Shown: positions 1 through 7,728 of the stretch, one piece after another
Layout of the letters: every line of letters starts with the position of its first letter
Numbering within the stretch: position 1 is the stretch's first letter
NCBI GenBank assembly: GCA_035527095.1
Contig: DATLBC010000035.1
Span: forward strand, 1 to 34,981
Source: Sva-07 sp035527095
Lineage (GTDB): Bacteria > Actinomycetota > Acidimicrobiia > Acidimicrobiales > Ilumatobacteraceae
Direction: 5' to 3'
DNA length: 34,981 nt
Translations under genes and position numbers: made by a program
The notes under the pieces: model-generated
The model's database searches: none
The model's input: only the letters and a program-made list of their open reading frames with translations
What the model was told of the DNA's origin: nothing

Positions 1-301
1 TGGTCTCATTCCGATTGGTTGCAGCATGGATTCGATGAAGAGACCCGTAGGGGGCGCGCGACACCCCCGAGCTTTAGATCAGATCAATCAACCATCTGGC
101 GACGGTGCTCACCGCCACCGACACAAGAGTCAGCGAGCCAACCTACACGGCCCTGGAAACCCTCGTCGGAGTTGCCCGAAACTCTGCAATCGGCTTGTGG
201 ACTGGCGATAGTGGATCAAGCCCGCAAGAGACGTAGCCCACTCGGCAAGAAGCGAATCACACACGATGATTCATTCGCACCGCCTGACCTGGGGTTTTGC
301 G
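1..301. other. gene-free stretch before the tRNA
   Basis: No convincing gene is visible. The open frames here use codons unlike the neighbouring genes, and one runs into the tRNA. Two short inverted repeats are visible: GGGGG at 50-54 against CCCCC at 64-68 (9-base loop), and GAATCA at 254-259 against TGATTC at 267-272 (7-base loop). The second lies downstream of the minus-strand tRNA and could help end its transcript, but it has no T-run, so I do not call it a terminator. Confidence 0.5.
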
Positions 302-374
302 TGGAGCTAAGGAGAATCGAACTCCTGACCTCTTCCATGCCATGGAAGCGCTCTACCAACTGAGCTATAGCCCC
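302..374 (-). tRNA. tRNA-Ala (anticodon GGC)
   Basis: The minus strand folds into a complete 73-base cloverleaf. The acceptor stem is GGGGCTA/TAGCTCC, the D arm is GCTC-AGTTGGTA-GAGC, the anticodon stem is CTTCC/GGAAG with loop ATGGCAT, and the T arm is AGGAG-TTCGATT-CTCCT. The discriminator base is A73. The anticodon GGC (positions 341-339) reads alanine codon GCC. The acceptor stem carries the G3:U70 wobble pair, the main identity element for alanyl-tRNA synthetase. CCA is not encoded, so the 3' end must be added after transcription. It lies 48 bases downstream of the VOC gene on the same strand. Confidence 0.97.
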
Positions 375-422
375 ATACCTGCCCGTACGGGACGGCGTAC
401 GTTATCAACCGCCGCAGCCGCA

Positions 423-956
423 TCACAACGAACGCCGCCGCGTCAAGAACGGCGAGTCGCCCGGCTGGCGCTCGTCGTGGGCGCGACGCCAGCCGGCGAA
501 GGTGTCGAGAATGTGCGGAGGCGAGCCGTGAATCTCGATGAAGCCGCCGGTCGACTCGCGGGTGTCGAAGTACGCAGCGTCGACTCCGTCGGCGAACAAG
601 CGGGTCGCGCAGCTGAACCCGAGTGACTCGAGTCGCTCGAACTCTGCTTCGAAGTCGTCGACGAGGACACCGCTGTGATGGAAGCCGAACTGACCTGGCT
701 CGTACATGTCGCGGTAGATCGACAGCGAATCATCGTGTTGCACGATGAACTGAATCATCGTGTCGCCGAGATAGCCGAACGCGTACGAAACATCGGCTTG
801 TTGGTCGGTGCCTCGATAGTCGAACGAGTCGGTCCGATGATGCGCTGCGACCACGAACGGACCGGCACCGAAGACCCGATTCCATTCGATGATCGCCACC
901 TCGAGATCAGCGACGAAGAAGGCTTGCTGAAAGAACTCGTGCCGGACGATCGCCAT
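423..956 (-). CDS. VOC (glyoxalase/bleomycin-resistance) family protein
   Basis: This 177-residue protein resembles the glyoxalase_4-type VOC fold. It starts with a hydrophobic beta strand followed by an amphipathic helix (residues 8-30, QQAFFVADLEVAIIEW), and has a second module beginning near FHHSGVLVDDFEAE with the metal-type His pair. A late Phe-Ile-Glu-Ile-His segment near residue 140 is typical of the last VOC strand, which supplies a Glu metal ligand. Family members are metal-dependent lyases, isomerases or dioxygenases; the substrate cannot be read from the sequence. The ATG lies 27 bases after the rsfS stop, so it may be the last gene of the nadD operon. I see no strong Shine-Dalgarno sequence. 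Confidence 0.8.
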   Translation of the reverse strand: MAIVRHEFFQQAFFVADLEVAIIEWNRVFGAGPFVVAAHHRTDSFDYRGTDQQADVSYAFGYLGDTMIQFIVQHDDSLSIYRDMYEPGQFGFHHSGVLVDDFEAEFERLESLGFSCATRLFADGVDAAYFDTRESTGGFIEIHGSPPHILDTFAGWRRAHDERQPGDSPFLTRRRSL

Positions 957-983
957 GCCGAAGTGTGGCTGGCGGCTGCGCCG

Positions 984-1388
984 TCAATCGAGTTCGGGCG
1001 TTTGGGCTTCCCACGCAACGCGCGGGGCGTCCATGTACAGCCGTTCGATCTCGTAGAACTCGCGCACCGAGTCGAGGAACACGTGGACGACGACGTCGCC
1101 GTAGTCGATCAAGGTCCACTGCTGCTCACGGACCCCCTCGGTTCGAACCGGCGATCGTTGCAGTTCAGCTTTGACCTTGACCTCGATGTCGTCGACCACG
1201 GCGCGCACCTGGCGCGGGTTCGATGCGCTGGCGATCACGAAGTAGCCGGTGATCGACAACAGTGTTCCAACGTCGAGAACGAGCACGTCGGTCGCCTTCA
1301 GGTCGGACGCTGCTCGAGCCGCGCACAGCGCCAGCGATTGGCTCGCATCGACGTCGATCGTTTCGTCGGCCTCAGGCATCTGGGTCAT
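984..1388 (-). CDS. rsfS: ribosomal silencing factor RsfS
   Basis: The 134-residue protein belongs to the RsfS/YbeB/Iojap family, which binds ribosomal protein uL14 on the 50S subunit and blocks subunit joining when nutrients are scarce. The core reads A-x-x-A-x-D-L-K-A-x-D-V-L-V-L-D-V from about residue 25, followed by the family hallmark segment WTLIDYGDVVVHVF and the C-terminal R-E-F-Y-x-I-E-R-L-Y. The length is normal for the family. Its ATG overlaps the upstream LytR_C stop as ATGA (1388-1385), so translation is coupled. The nadD-LytR-rsfS order is common in Actinobacteria. Confidence 0.95.
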   Translation of the reverse strand: MTQMPEADETIDVDASQSLALCAARAASDLKATDVLVLDVGTLLSITGYFVIASASNPRQVRAVVDDIEVKVKAELQRSPVRTEGVREQQWTLIDYGDVVVHVFLDSVREFYEIERLYMDAPRVAWEAQTPELD

Positions 1389-2725
1389 CCATCGGCAGGG
1401 ACCGTAGCGGGCGCATCGCTCGACGAGGGCGCCGTCTCCGACGGTGCGGAGTTGTCAGCCGCGGTATCGGGAACGGATTCATCCGGCGCGACGTCGGAGG
1501 CCCGTCCGACTTCGTGCTCCAGATACGACATGCCGAGGATGATCTCTGCGTCGACGCCCTCCAAGACGGTGTCGGCAACCCGCGCATCGACCTCGCCGAG
1601 CAGCGAACCGACCGCATCGATCGTCGCTTGGAGTTGCCGTTCGTCGGCAACCTGGATCGTGGTGACCAGCGGAACTCCTGACGGCGCAGAGTCGACGGAG
1701 ACGACGTTGGCGGACAGAAACAGGAGCCGGCCGATCAGCTCGAACACGAGATCCGACGTCGAGTCGTAGAGACCACTGGCACTCGCCAGGTCGTCCGGGC
1801 TGTAGTTCGCGACGATGCGTACCTTCAATCCCAAGTTGGCGGTCGACACGAGTCCCGGCGAGACCTGAGCGAACACCAGCGTTGAATCCCGACGATCGAT
1901 CAAGACCACATCGGCCTGGGTGGGGTTCTCGCCCTCGAGAACGGGAATCACGAGGAGGTCCCGAACTTCGATCTCTCCCTGCCAGAGCCGCGTGACGAGT
2001 TCGTCGACACTGGTCGGCGCAATCGGGCGGCCGAGGTCGTCCATCGGTACCGGCTCGGGTGGAACCGCCACTGGTGCAGTCCGTGCCAACGACTCCCACA
2101 CGGCCACGTCGTTCGGATGCGACAGGTCGCTCTCAGCGTCGTCGTCGATGGCCGCGAGAATGTCGGCCATCTCGGTGAGCGTGAACGTCTGGGGCCCGGC
2201 CGTCGCGATGACACCACCACCGCCGTCGGTATCGATCACATCGTTCGGCAGCTCCAGCTGCAGCGCATCGATCTCCGGGAGCGCCGCGACGAGCCCGGCT
2301 GCGTCGACCACCGCTGCGCTCTGGATCGTGATCGACAGCATCTCCTCGACCAGCGGGACGAACCCGGCGAGATCGACCGTGCTGAACGCAACTTCGACCG
2401 ATCGTCGCTCCGGCCCGAAGCCTGCGGTGACGTCGGCGTTGACGGGAACGGTGACAATGCTGCCTCCCTGTCCTTCAGGCAGCAGCGTCATCACGACGAC
2501 CGAAGCAAGCTGGCCTGATTCGTCGGCGACCACGAGCAACGCGTTGGGTGTCACCGGGAACTGCACCCTCGGTCGTGGGTCCACCCCGACCGCCTCACCC
2601 TCCTGCGAGTTGGACAGCGTGATCACGCCGACAACGAACATCGCCGCCGCTCCGACCAACAGCAGCACCGCCATCGTCGCCCCGACAATCGTGCGACGAG
2701 TTCGGCGCGCGGCGATCGCTGTCAC
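1385..2725 (-). CDS. LytR_C-domain membrane protein with a degenerate LCP-like region
   Basis: The protein is 446 residues from a GTG start at 2725-2723 that overlaps the nadD stop as GTGA; this overlap decides the start, although the frame stays open upstream inside nadD. It has one N-terminal membrane segment (about residues 13-36). A region at about 57-195 looks like a LytR-CpsA-Psr domain, with strand NALLVV and a segment VDLAGFVPLVEEM like the LCP core. A LytR_C-like domain follows at about 298-395 (LKVRIVANYSPDDLA...), then a Ser/Thr/Pro/Ala-rich tail. The LCP arginines that bind pyrophosphate (R-S-D-T, P-R-D, A-x-x-R motifs) are not evident, so ligase activity is doubtful. It probably faces the periplasm. 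The position between nadD and rsfS matches LytR-family genes of other Actinobacteria. Confidence 0.75.
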   Translation of the reverse strand: MTAIAARRTRRTIVGATMAVLLLVGAAAMFVVGVITLSNSQEGEAVGVDPRPRVQFPVTPNALLVVADESGQLASVVVMTLLPEGQGGSIVTVPVNADVTAGFGPERRSVEVAFSTVDLAGFVPLVEEMLSITIQSAAVVDAAGLVAALPEIDALQLELPNDVIDTDGGGGVIATAGPQTFTLTEMADILAAIDDDAESDLSHPNDVAVWESLARTAPVAVPPEPVPMDDLGRPIAPTSVDELVTRLWQGEIEVRDLLVIPVLEGENPTQADVVLIDRRDSTLVFAQVSPGLVSTANLGLKVRIVANYSPDDLASASGLYDSTSDLVFELIGRLLFLSANVVSVDSAPSGVPLVTTIQVADERQLQATIDAVGSLLGEVDARVADTVLEGVDAEIILGMSYLEHEVGRASDVAPDESVPDTAADNSAPSETAPSSSDAPATVPADG

Positions 2726-3327
2726 GCCGTCGCCCCGTAGAGCCCTCGAGCCCGAATCACATCCAGCACCGGCTCCGTGAGGAGATAGTCGAGCGGTCGG
2801 CCGTCGGTGAATCTGGCACGCAGATCGGTACTCGACACTTCGAGTCGGGGCACCTCGACACGTATCCACTCGATGTCGTCGGCGAGCTCGACCGCCTCAC
2901 CCGGACGATCGACGACCACCAGTTGCGACCGGTCGACAACCTCTTGCCATTGCGTCCATGTACGCAGTCCGGCCGCGGCATCGTCGCCGATGATGGTGAA
3001 GAACTCGGCGTGCGGATGCTCGTCTGCCAACACCGCCAGGGTGTCGGCGGTGTAGCTCGGCCCGCCGTGATCGATCTCCTGGCGACCGGGCACGAGTCCG
3101 GGGACGTCGCGCACTGCGGCTTGGACCATGGCCAGGCGGTCCGGCGCCGGTGTGATGGCCCGGCTGCCTTCTTTCTGCCACGGGACATTGGCCACCATCA
3201 GCACCACCACATCGAGATCGAGCGCATGCCGGACGTTCACTGCGGTCACCAGATGGCCCACGTGCGGCGGGTCGAACGTGCCCCCGAAGAGCCCGACGCG
3301 ACGCAACGATGGATCGGTTTCGGGCAC
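2722..3327 (-). CDS. nadD: nicotinate-nucleotide adenylyltransferase
   Basis: The 201-residue protein transfers AMP from ATP to nicotinate mononucleotide, giving deamido-NAD in NAD synthesis. It carries the nucleotidyltransferase signature GGTFDPPHVGH at residues 15-25, the DR-L-AMV-x-A segment and the C-terminal (I/V)SSTD(L/I)R motif near residue 165 (EVSSTDLR). The length is typical. The start is GTG at 3327-3325; a TAAAGT hexamer ends 9 bases upstream (3342-3337) and could be its -10 element. It heads the operon nadD-LytR_C-rsfS and is divergent from the sigma factor gene. Confidence 0.95.
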   Translation of the reverse strand: MPETDPSLRRVGLFGGTFDPPHVGHLVTAVNVRHALDLDVVVLMVANVPWQKEGSRAITPAPDRLAMVQAAVRDVPGLVPGRQEIDHGGPSYTADTLAVLADEHPHAEFFTIIGDDAAAGLRTWTQWQEVVDRSQLVVVDRPGEAVELADDIEWIRVEVPRLEVSSTDLRARFTDGRPLDYLLTEPVLDVIRARGLYGATA

Positions 3328-3622
3328 GATGTCCCAACTTTATGGGCTCATGACGAAAATCGGACGCAACCGACCCGACAGGGGGTTGACACACCTGTTA
3401 CTGTGAATCGCTCCCCCATATACCCCCGAGTACACGGTTTACGACGGCTTCCCCCGGGAAGTCTTTCGTTATCGGCGTCTGCCGCTCTTCGATCACCTCG
3501 CTGGAACCGCACGAATACGTGCAGATCCGCCGACACCTCGATCCGCATGGCCGATGCAGTGTGTCCAATGACACAGCCTGGCCCCGGAATCATCACGAAC
3601 ACGAACGGTTGTAGGAAACATC
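3328..3622. promoter_or_regulatory. divergent intergenic region between nadD and the sigma factor gene
   Basis: This 295-base gap must hold the promoters of both flanking genes. Visible elements are TAAAGT at 3342-3337 on the minus strand (candidate nadD -10) and a perfect TTGACA at 3386-3391 on the plus strand. I cannot pair that TTGACA with a -10 at the usual 16-18 bases. A candidate Shine-Dalgarno AGGAA at 3613-3617 lies 5 bases before the sigma factor ATG, so that gene, unlike many others here, has a leader. No open frame in the gap looks genuine. Confidence 0.45.
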
Positions 3623-4450
3623 ATGAACGACTCCATTGGTCTTTACCTGAATGACATCGGCAAGGTCCCGCTGTTGACCGCCGAAGACGAGCGTGAGCTC
3701 TCGCGCATCATCGAAACCGGCCGCGAAGCACAAGAGCAGCTCGACGCCGGCAAGCGTGGCGTGGCCCTCAAGCGCCAGGTCCGCGAAGCAGCCAAAGCCA
3801 AGGATCGGTTCATCCGCTCGAACCTGCGCCTCGTGGTTTCGATCGCGCGTCGCTACCCGCTGCCGCAGGGCATGGATCTGCTCGACCTCATCCAGGAGGG
3901 CAACCTGGGCCTCGAGCACGCCGTCGACAAGTTCGACTGGCGCCGCGGCTTCAAGTTCTCCACCTACGCCACGTTCTGGATCCGCCAGGCCATCGGCCGT
4001 GCGCTCGACCAGAAGGCCAGCCTCATCCGCATCCCCGGCGACCGTTCCGCCAGCCTGCGCGCCGCGTTGCGTCAGGCGTCCGGCGACGGCGAGACCCTCG
4101 ACCAGACCAACGCCGAACTGCACCGCCTCACCACGCCGGTCAGCCTCGACAAGACAGTCGGCGACGACGGCGACGCCACGCTCGGCGACCTGATGGCCAA
4201 CGGTGACGGCACGCCGGAAGATCACGTGATGACGCTCGTCGACAGCGAACTGCTCGACGAACTGCTCGGCACGCTCGACTCTCGGGCCCGTTTCGCCGTC
4301 GAGTCCCGTTTCGGTCTCGTCGATGGTGAGCGAAAGAGCTTCCGCGAAGTCGGCGAGCAGCTCGGCGTCACCGCCGAAGCGGCCCGGCGCCTGGTGTCTC
4401 GTGCGGTCGCGGGCCTCCGCGACGACGCCGAACGCATCCTGGCGGTCTGA
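3623..4450 (+). CDS. sigma-70 family RNA polymerase sigma factor (RpoD-like, short region 3)
   Basis: This 275-residue protein directs RNA polymerase to promoters. Region 1.2 is at the N-terminus (DSIGLYLNDIGKVPLLT, as in RpoD). Region 2 is at about 65-140 with the core NLRLVVSIARRY, the D-L-I-Q-E-G-N-x-G-L motif and the -10-reading F-S-T-Y-A-T-x-W-I-R-Q-A-I. Region 4 is at about 205-270 and ends in the -35-reading helix-turn-helix SFREVGEQLGVTAEAARRLV. Region 3 is about 35 residues shorter than in housekeeping sigma factors: after I-R-I-P it passes almost directly to the S-L-D-x-x-x-G-D-D linker. There is no long N-terminal 1.1 domain. It is therefore probably an alternative group 2/3 factor. 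A monocistronic unit is likely, with a strong terminator 77 bases after the stop. Confidence 0.92.
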   Translation: MNDSIGLYLNDIGKVPLLTAEDERELSRIIETGREAQEQLDAGKRGVALKRQVREAAKAKDRFIRSNLRLVVSIARRYPLPQGMDLLDLIQEGNLGLEHAVDKFDWRRGFKFSTYATFWIRQAIGRALDQKASLIRIPGDRSASLRAALRQASGDGETLDQTNAELHRLTTPVSLDKTVGDDGDATLGDLMANGDGTPEDHVMTLVDSELLDELLGTLDSRARFAVESRFGLVDGERKSFREVGEQLGVTAEAARRLVSRAVAGLRDDAERILAV

Positions 4451-4526
4451 GCTTCCGACTGGCTGCGTCGTCGCCCGACGCCGTGCCACTCGACACGTCA
4501 CATCCGCGAGAACGAAGATGTTGATT

Positions 4527-4564
4527 CGGAGCGGTCGGAGAAATCCGACCGCTCCGGTCGTTTT
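4527..4564 (+). terminator. rho-independent terminator after the sigma factor gene
   Basis: A near-perfect hairpin has arms GGAGCGGTCGGA (4528-4539) and TCCGACCGCTCC (4544-4555), a GAAA tetraloop and one extra C-G pair at the base (4527/4556). TTTT follows at 4561-4564. It separates the sigma factor gene from the promoter of the DAHP synthase gene. Confidence 0.88.
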
Positions 4565-4573
4565 CGGCGCCGG

Positions 4574-4579
4574 TAGCCT
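4574..4579 (+). promoter_or_regulatory. -10 element of a leaderless promoter for the DAHP synthase gene
   Basis: TAGCCT is followed by exactly 6 bases and then the ATG at 4586. There is no Shine-Dalgarno sequence, so transcription probably starts at the A of the start codon. The upstream side is occupied by the terminator hairpin, and no clear -35 is visible. Confidence 0.6.
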
Positions 4580-4585
4580 TGCTGC

Positions 4586-5944
4586 ATGCCCGACGCCCGT
4601 GGGACCTGGTCCCCCTCTTCCTGGCACGACCATCCGGTCGGACAGCAACCCGACTGGCCCGATTCCGGCGCGCTCGAGCAGGCACTCAAGCAGATCTCCT
4701 CGATGCCGCCGCTCGTGTTCGCCGGTGAGGCCCGCTCACTGCAGTCCGAACTGGCCCGAGTAGCTGCCGGACGCGCTTTCCTCTTGCAGGCGGGCGACTG
4801 CGCCGAGAGCTTCGAAGAGTTCTCCGCCGACAACATCCGAGAGAAGCTGCGCGTCATCCTCCAGATGGCGGTCGTGCTGACGTACTCCGTCGGCGTTCCC
4901 ATCGTCAAGGTCGGACGCATCGCCGGACAGTTCGCCAAGCCGCGGTCCTCGCCCATGGAGACCGTCGGCGAGCTCGAGTTGCCATCGTTCCGAGGCCACA
5001 TCGTCAACGACGTCAACCCCTCGGAAGCCGCCCGGGTCCCCAACCCGGAGCGACTCGTTCAGGCCTACCACCAGTCGGCCTCGACACTGAACCTGCTGCG
5101 GGCGTTCACCAAGGGTGGCTTCGCCGACCTGTCACGCGTTCACGCCTGGACTCAGGAGTTCGTGGCATCGAGCCCGGAGGGTCAGCGCTACGAGAACGTC
5201 GCCGCCGAGATCGAGCGGGCGCTCGCATTCATGCGCGCGTGCGGCATCGACACCGAGTCGAACCCGAACCTCGCGCAGGTCGACGTGTACACCTCGCACG
5301 AGGCGCTGATCCTCGGCTACGAGGAAGCACTCACGCGCCAGGATTCGTTGACCGGCGGATGGTTCGACTGTTCCGCGCACATGCTCTGGATCGGCGAGCG
5401 CACGCGCGAACTCGACGGCGCGCACGTGGAGTTCCTGCGCGGCGTGGGCAACCCGATCGGCTGCAAGGTCGGCCCGTCCACCAGCGCCGAGTACGTGCTC
5501 GAGTTGTGCGAGGTCTTGAACCCGTCGCGAATCCCGGGACGCCTGACACTCATCGTGCGAATGGGCGCCGACAAGGTCGAGTCCTCGCTTCGCCCACTGC
5601 TGCGAGCCGTTGCCGACGCCGGACATCCCGTCGTGTGGGCATGCGACCCGATGCACGCCAACACCTACACCGCCGCGAACGGCCTCAAGACCCGCCACTT
5701 CGACGACGTCGTTGCCGAGATCGGCGGCTTCGTCCGCGCCCACCGGTCCGAAGGCACATGGCCGGGCGGCATCCACATCGAGCTCACCGGCGAGAACGTC
5801 ACCGAGTGTCTCGGGGGCGGTGACGCACTGTCCGACACCGACCTCGACCATCGCTACGAAACGATGTGTGACCCGAGGTTGAATGCTCGCCAGAGCGTCG
5901 ACCTCTCGTTCCGGGTCGCAGAGCTGCTGCGCCAGTTCACCTGA
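4586..5944 (+). CDS. aroF: class II 3-deoxy-7-phosphoheptulonate (DAHP) synthase
   Basis: The 452-residue enzyme joins phosphoenolpyruvate and erythrose 4-phosphate in the first step of the shikimate pathway. It matches the plant/actinobacterial class II type (Mycobacterium tuberculosis AroG, Rv2178c) over its full length. Visible motifs are AGDCAE at 69-74 with the metal-ligand Cys72, KVGRIAGQFAKPRSS near 108-122 (substrate-binding Arg/Lys), the H-x-L-W-I-G-E-R-T-R segment, GCKVGPS, WACDPMHANT (metal-site His and Asp region) and HIELTGENVTECLGG. In mycobacteria the enzyme pairs with an AroQ-type chorismate mutase; one is encoded at 31673-31975, although a complex here is only an inference. 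The symbol could equally be aroG. Confidence 0.96.
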   Translation: MPDARGTWSPSSWHDHPVGQQPDWPDSGALEQALKQISSMPPLVFAGEARSLQSELARVAAGRAFLLQAGDCAESFEEFSADNIREKLRVILQMAVVLTYSVGVPIVKVGRIAGQFAKPRSSPMETVGELELPSFRGHIVNDVNPSEAARVPNPERLVQAYHQSASTLNLLRAFTKGGFADLSRVHAWTQEFVASSPEGQRYENVAAEIERALAFMRACGIDTESNPNLAQVDVYTSHEALILGYEEALTRQDSLTGGWFDCSAHMLWIGERTRELDGAHVEFLRGVGNPIGCKVGPSTSAEYVLELCEVLNPSRIPGRLTLIVRMGADKVESSLRPLLRAVADAGHPVVWACDPMHANTYTAANGLKTRHFDDVVAEIGGFVRAHRSEGTWPGGIHIELTGENVTECLGGGDALSDTDLDHRYETMCDPRLNARQSVDLSFRVAELLRQFT

Positions 5945-5964
5945 GCGAGTCGGGGTCGACCGCC

Positions 5965-6804
5965 ATGGCAGCTCTCGACCTCATTGCCAACTGGCCGGTC
6001 CCCCACGTCTCTGCCGCGGTCCTGCGCTCCGGCACGGTCGTCGCGACAGCCGGCGAGGTCGGACGTGTTCAGCGGTTGGCCTCGATCTCCAAGCCCATGG
6101 CGGCGTGGGCGATGTTCGTCGCGGTCGAAGAAGGCGTTGTCGAACTCGACCAACCGGTCGGCCAGCCGGGCTGCACGTTGCGCCATCTGCTGGCCCACGC
6201 AGGCGGGTACGGCTTCGATGGCGGCGAACCGATCGCACGCCCGGAAGCCACTCGGATGTACTCCAACATTGGCATCATGCTCGCCGCGCAGGCCGTGGAA
6301 GCAGCGACGGGCATCGCCTTCGCCGACTATCTGCACGAAGCGGTGTTCGTTCCACTCGGGATGGACTCGAGCATCCTGCGTGGCTCCCCAGCGCATGGTG
6401 TGGACTCGAATCTCGGCGACACGTGCCGGTTCGTCGCCGAGGTCATGCGCCCGACACTGATCGATGCCAGCACGGCTGCGGAGGCCGAACGCATCCACTA
6501 CCCCACGCTCGCAGGTATCGTTCCCGGTGTGGGTCGCTACGAGCAGTGCCCTTGGGGGCTGGGGTTCGAGGTGCGTGGCACCAAGGAGCCGCACTGGACT
6601 GGGACGCTCAACTCACCGCGGACATTCGGCCACTTCGGCGGATCGGGCACGATGTTCTGGATCGACCCCGAGCGCGATCTCGGTCTGATCGCGCTCGCCG
6701 ATCGCGACTTCGACCAATGGGCTCGTGACGCACTGGCGATGTGGCCGGAGCTGTCCGACGCCGTGATCACCGAGTACGCCGACGAGCCTGGAGTGCCCGG
6801 GTGA
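5965..6804 (+). CDS. serine hydrolase of the beta-lactamase/PBP family (class C type)
   Basis: The 279-residue protein has all three motifs of the serine beta-lactamase fold: S-I-S-K at 40-43 (nucleophile Ser40 and Lys43), Y-S-N at 99-101, and H-F-G-G near 223-226 in place of the K-T-G box. The last is common in esterase and D-aminopeptidase members. I see no signal peptide, so it is probably cytoplasmic; it may be an esterase or amide hydrolase rather than a beta-lactamase. It starts 20 bases after the DAHP synthase stop and overlaps the next gene as GTGA (6801-6804). Confidence 0.85.
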   Translation: MAALDLIANWPVPHVSAAVLRSGTVVATAGEVGRVQRLASISKPMAAWAMFVAVEEGVVELDQPVGQPGCTLRHLLAHAGGYGFDGGEPIARPEATRMYSNIGIMLAAQAVEAATGIAFADYLHEAVFVPLGMDSSILRGSPAHGVDSNLGDTCRFVAEVMRPTLIDASTAAEAERIHYPTLAGIVPGVGRYEQCPWGLGFEVRGTKEPHWTGTLNSPRTFGHFGGSGTMFWIDPERDLGLIALADRDFDQWARDALAMWPELSDAVITEYADEPGVPG

Positions 6805-7265
6805 CGAGGTTCAACCACGGCGATCGGATCCGTTACGCCACAACCGGCGAAGACGGCCTGCCGTTGGTTCGTTATGGCTTCATCGGCGGCGTCAGCGGCG
6901 ACAACGGCCCCATCGTGGTGATGCTCGACGGCGAACTCGGCGGCGACGTGGTCGATGCCGAACACGTCGAGCCGGTCCACATCTGCAACGTCACACTCAC
7001 ACTCGGCGGCTCCGACCTCCTCGACGACCCGTCGCTGCGCCAAGGCCTCGTCAACCTTTGGGCTGCCGAAGCCGAGAGCGCTGGGCTGCAGCTCGCCGCG
7101 CTGCATTCCATCGGCACCGGCGTGCGCGATTCGAGCGAGGGCTACGCGCTCGCCGAACTGTCGAGCGGAGGCGAGCAATACGTGCTCCGGGCCACCCGCT
7201 GCATCAAGCAGTACGACGCCATCGTCGTACACGCCGACCGTCCGAATCGCTGGGAAGTCCTGTAA
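6801..7265 (+). CDS. conserved-looking hypothetical protein coupled to the serine hydrolase
   Basis: I do not recognise this 154-residue protein. The GTG start at 6801 is chosen because it overlaps the preceding stop (GTGA) and is followed by typical coding sequence. The first half looks beta-rich (YGFIGGVSGDNGPIVVMLDGELGG), like a small barrel or SH3-like fold. The second half holds a helix (LRQGLVNLWAAEAESAG) and two more strands ending in W-E-V-L. It has two Cys (in HICN and TRCI) and no membrane segment. Coupling suggests it works with the hydrolase, but nothing shows how. Confidence 0.7.
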   Translation: MTRFNHGDRIRYATTGEDGLPLVRYGFIGGVSGDNGPIVVMLDGELGGDVVDAEHVEPVHICNVTLTLGGSDLLDDPSLRQGLVNLWAAEAESAGLQLAALHSIGTGVRDSSEGYALAELSSGGEQYVLRATRCIKQYDAIVVHADRPNRWEVL

Positions 7266-7284
7266 CCGAGCGTCGGTGGCTCGT

Positions 7285-7560
7285 TCAGTACTCGATGCGG
7301 AATGCTCGCTCGGCGGCCGGCACCTCGTCGCTGACCGACATGCCGGTCACGCTTGCACGCGGTGGGCCCTGGCGGCACCAGGTCAACAGTTCCTCGACGC
7401 GCTCCCTCGGCCCCTCGGCCACGACCTCCACGGAGCCATCGGCCCGATTCCGAACCGATCCGCGTACGCCGAGGCGCGTCGCTTCGCGCCGGCAGCTGTC
7501 GCGATAGAAGACCCCCTGCACCCGACCCGCCACGACGACACGAACTCTGACGACGCTCAT
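7285..7560 (-). CDS. acyP: acylphosphatase
   Basis: The 91-residue enzyme hydrolyses carboxyl-phosphate bonds of acylphosphates. It has the full signature G-R-V-Q-G-V-F-Y-R with the phosphate-binding Arg20, and the second motif GSVRNRADGSVE with catalytic Asn38. The family usually has Trp where this protein has Ser35 (G-W-V-R-N). The length is normal. It is convergent with the preceding gene (19-base gap). No Shine-Dalgarno sequence or TANNNT element is evident at its ATG. Confidence 0.95.
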   Translation of the reverse strand: MSVVRVRVVVAGRVQGVFYRDSCRREATRLGVRGSVRNRADGSVEVVAEGPRERVEELLTWCRQGPPRASVTGMSVSDEVPAAERAFRIEY

Positions 7561-7715
7561 CGCTGCCGTCTGGCGTTGGGCCTGCGAGCGTTCGCCGAGG
7601 CGCGGGTCGTCACCCCATTCGTGGGGCTCAATCGAGTCATGGGTTGATCATGCAACGCGGACGCAGCGCGCGCCAGGGCCGTCATCTCCAGGAACTGCGC
7701 ACAGCCCCGGAGGGA

Positions 7716-7721
7716 TAGGTT
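7716..7721 (+). promoter_or_regulatory. -10 element of a leaderless promoter for the ROK gene
   Basis: TAGGTT lies 7 bases before the ATG at 7729 and there is no good Shine-Dalgarno sequence. This supports 7729 as the start over the internal ATG at 7750. Confidence 0.55.
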
Positions 7722-7728
7722 CCAGCCC

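Noticed and set aside
3386..3391. perfect TTGACA upstream of the sigma factor gene as part of a standard promoter
   Set aside because: No -10 hexamer lies at 16-18 bases; TACTGT follows after only 8 bases. It is noted in the intergenic entry but not called as a promoter.
7613..7626. CCCCA-TTCG-TGGGG hairpin upstream of the ROK gene
   Set aside because: It has a 5-base stem with a stable tetraloop but no T-run, lies upstream of a promoter rather than after a gene end, and could arise by chance.
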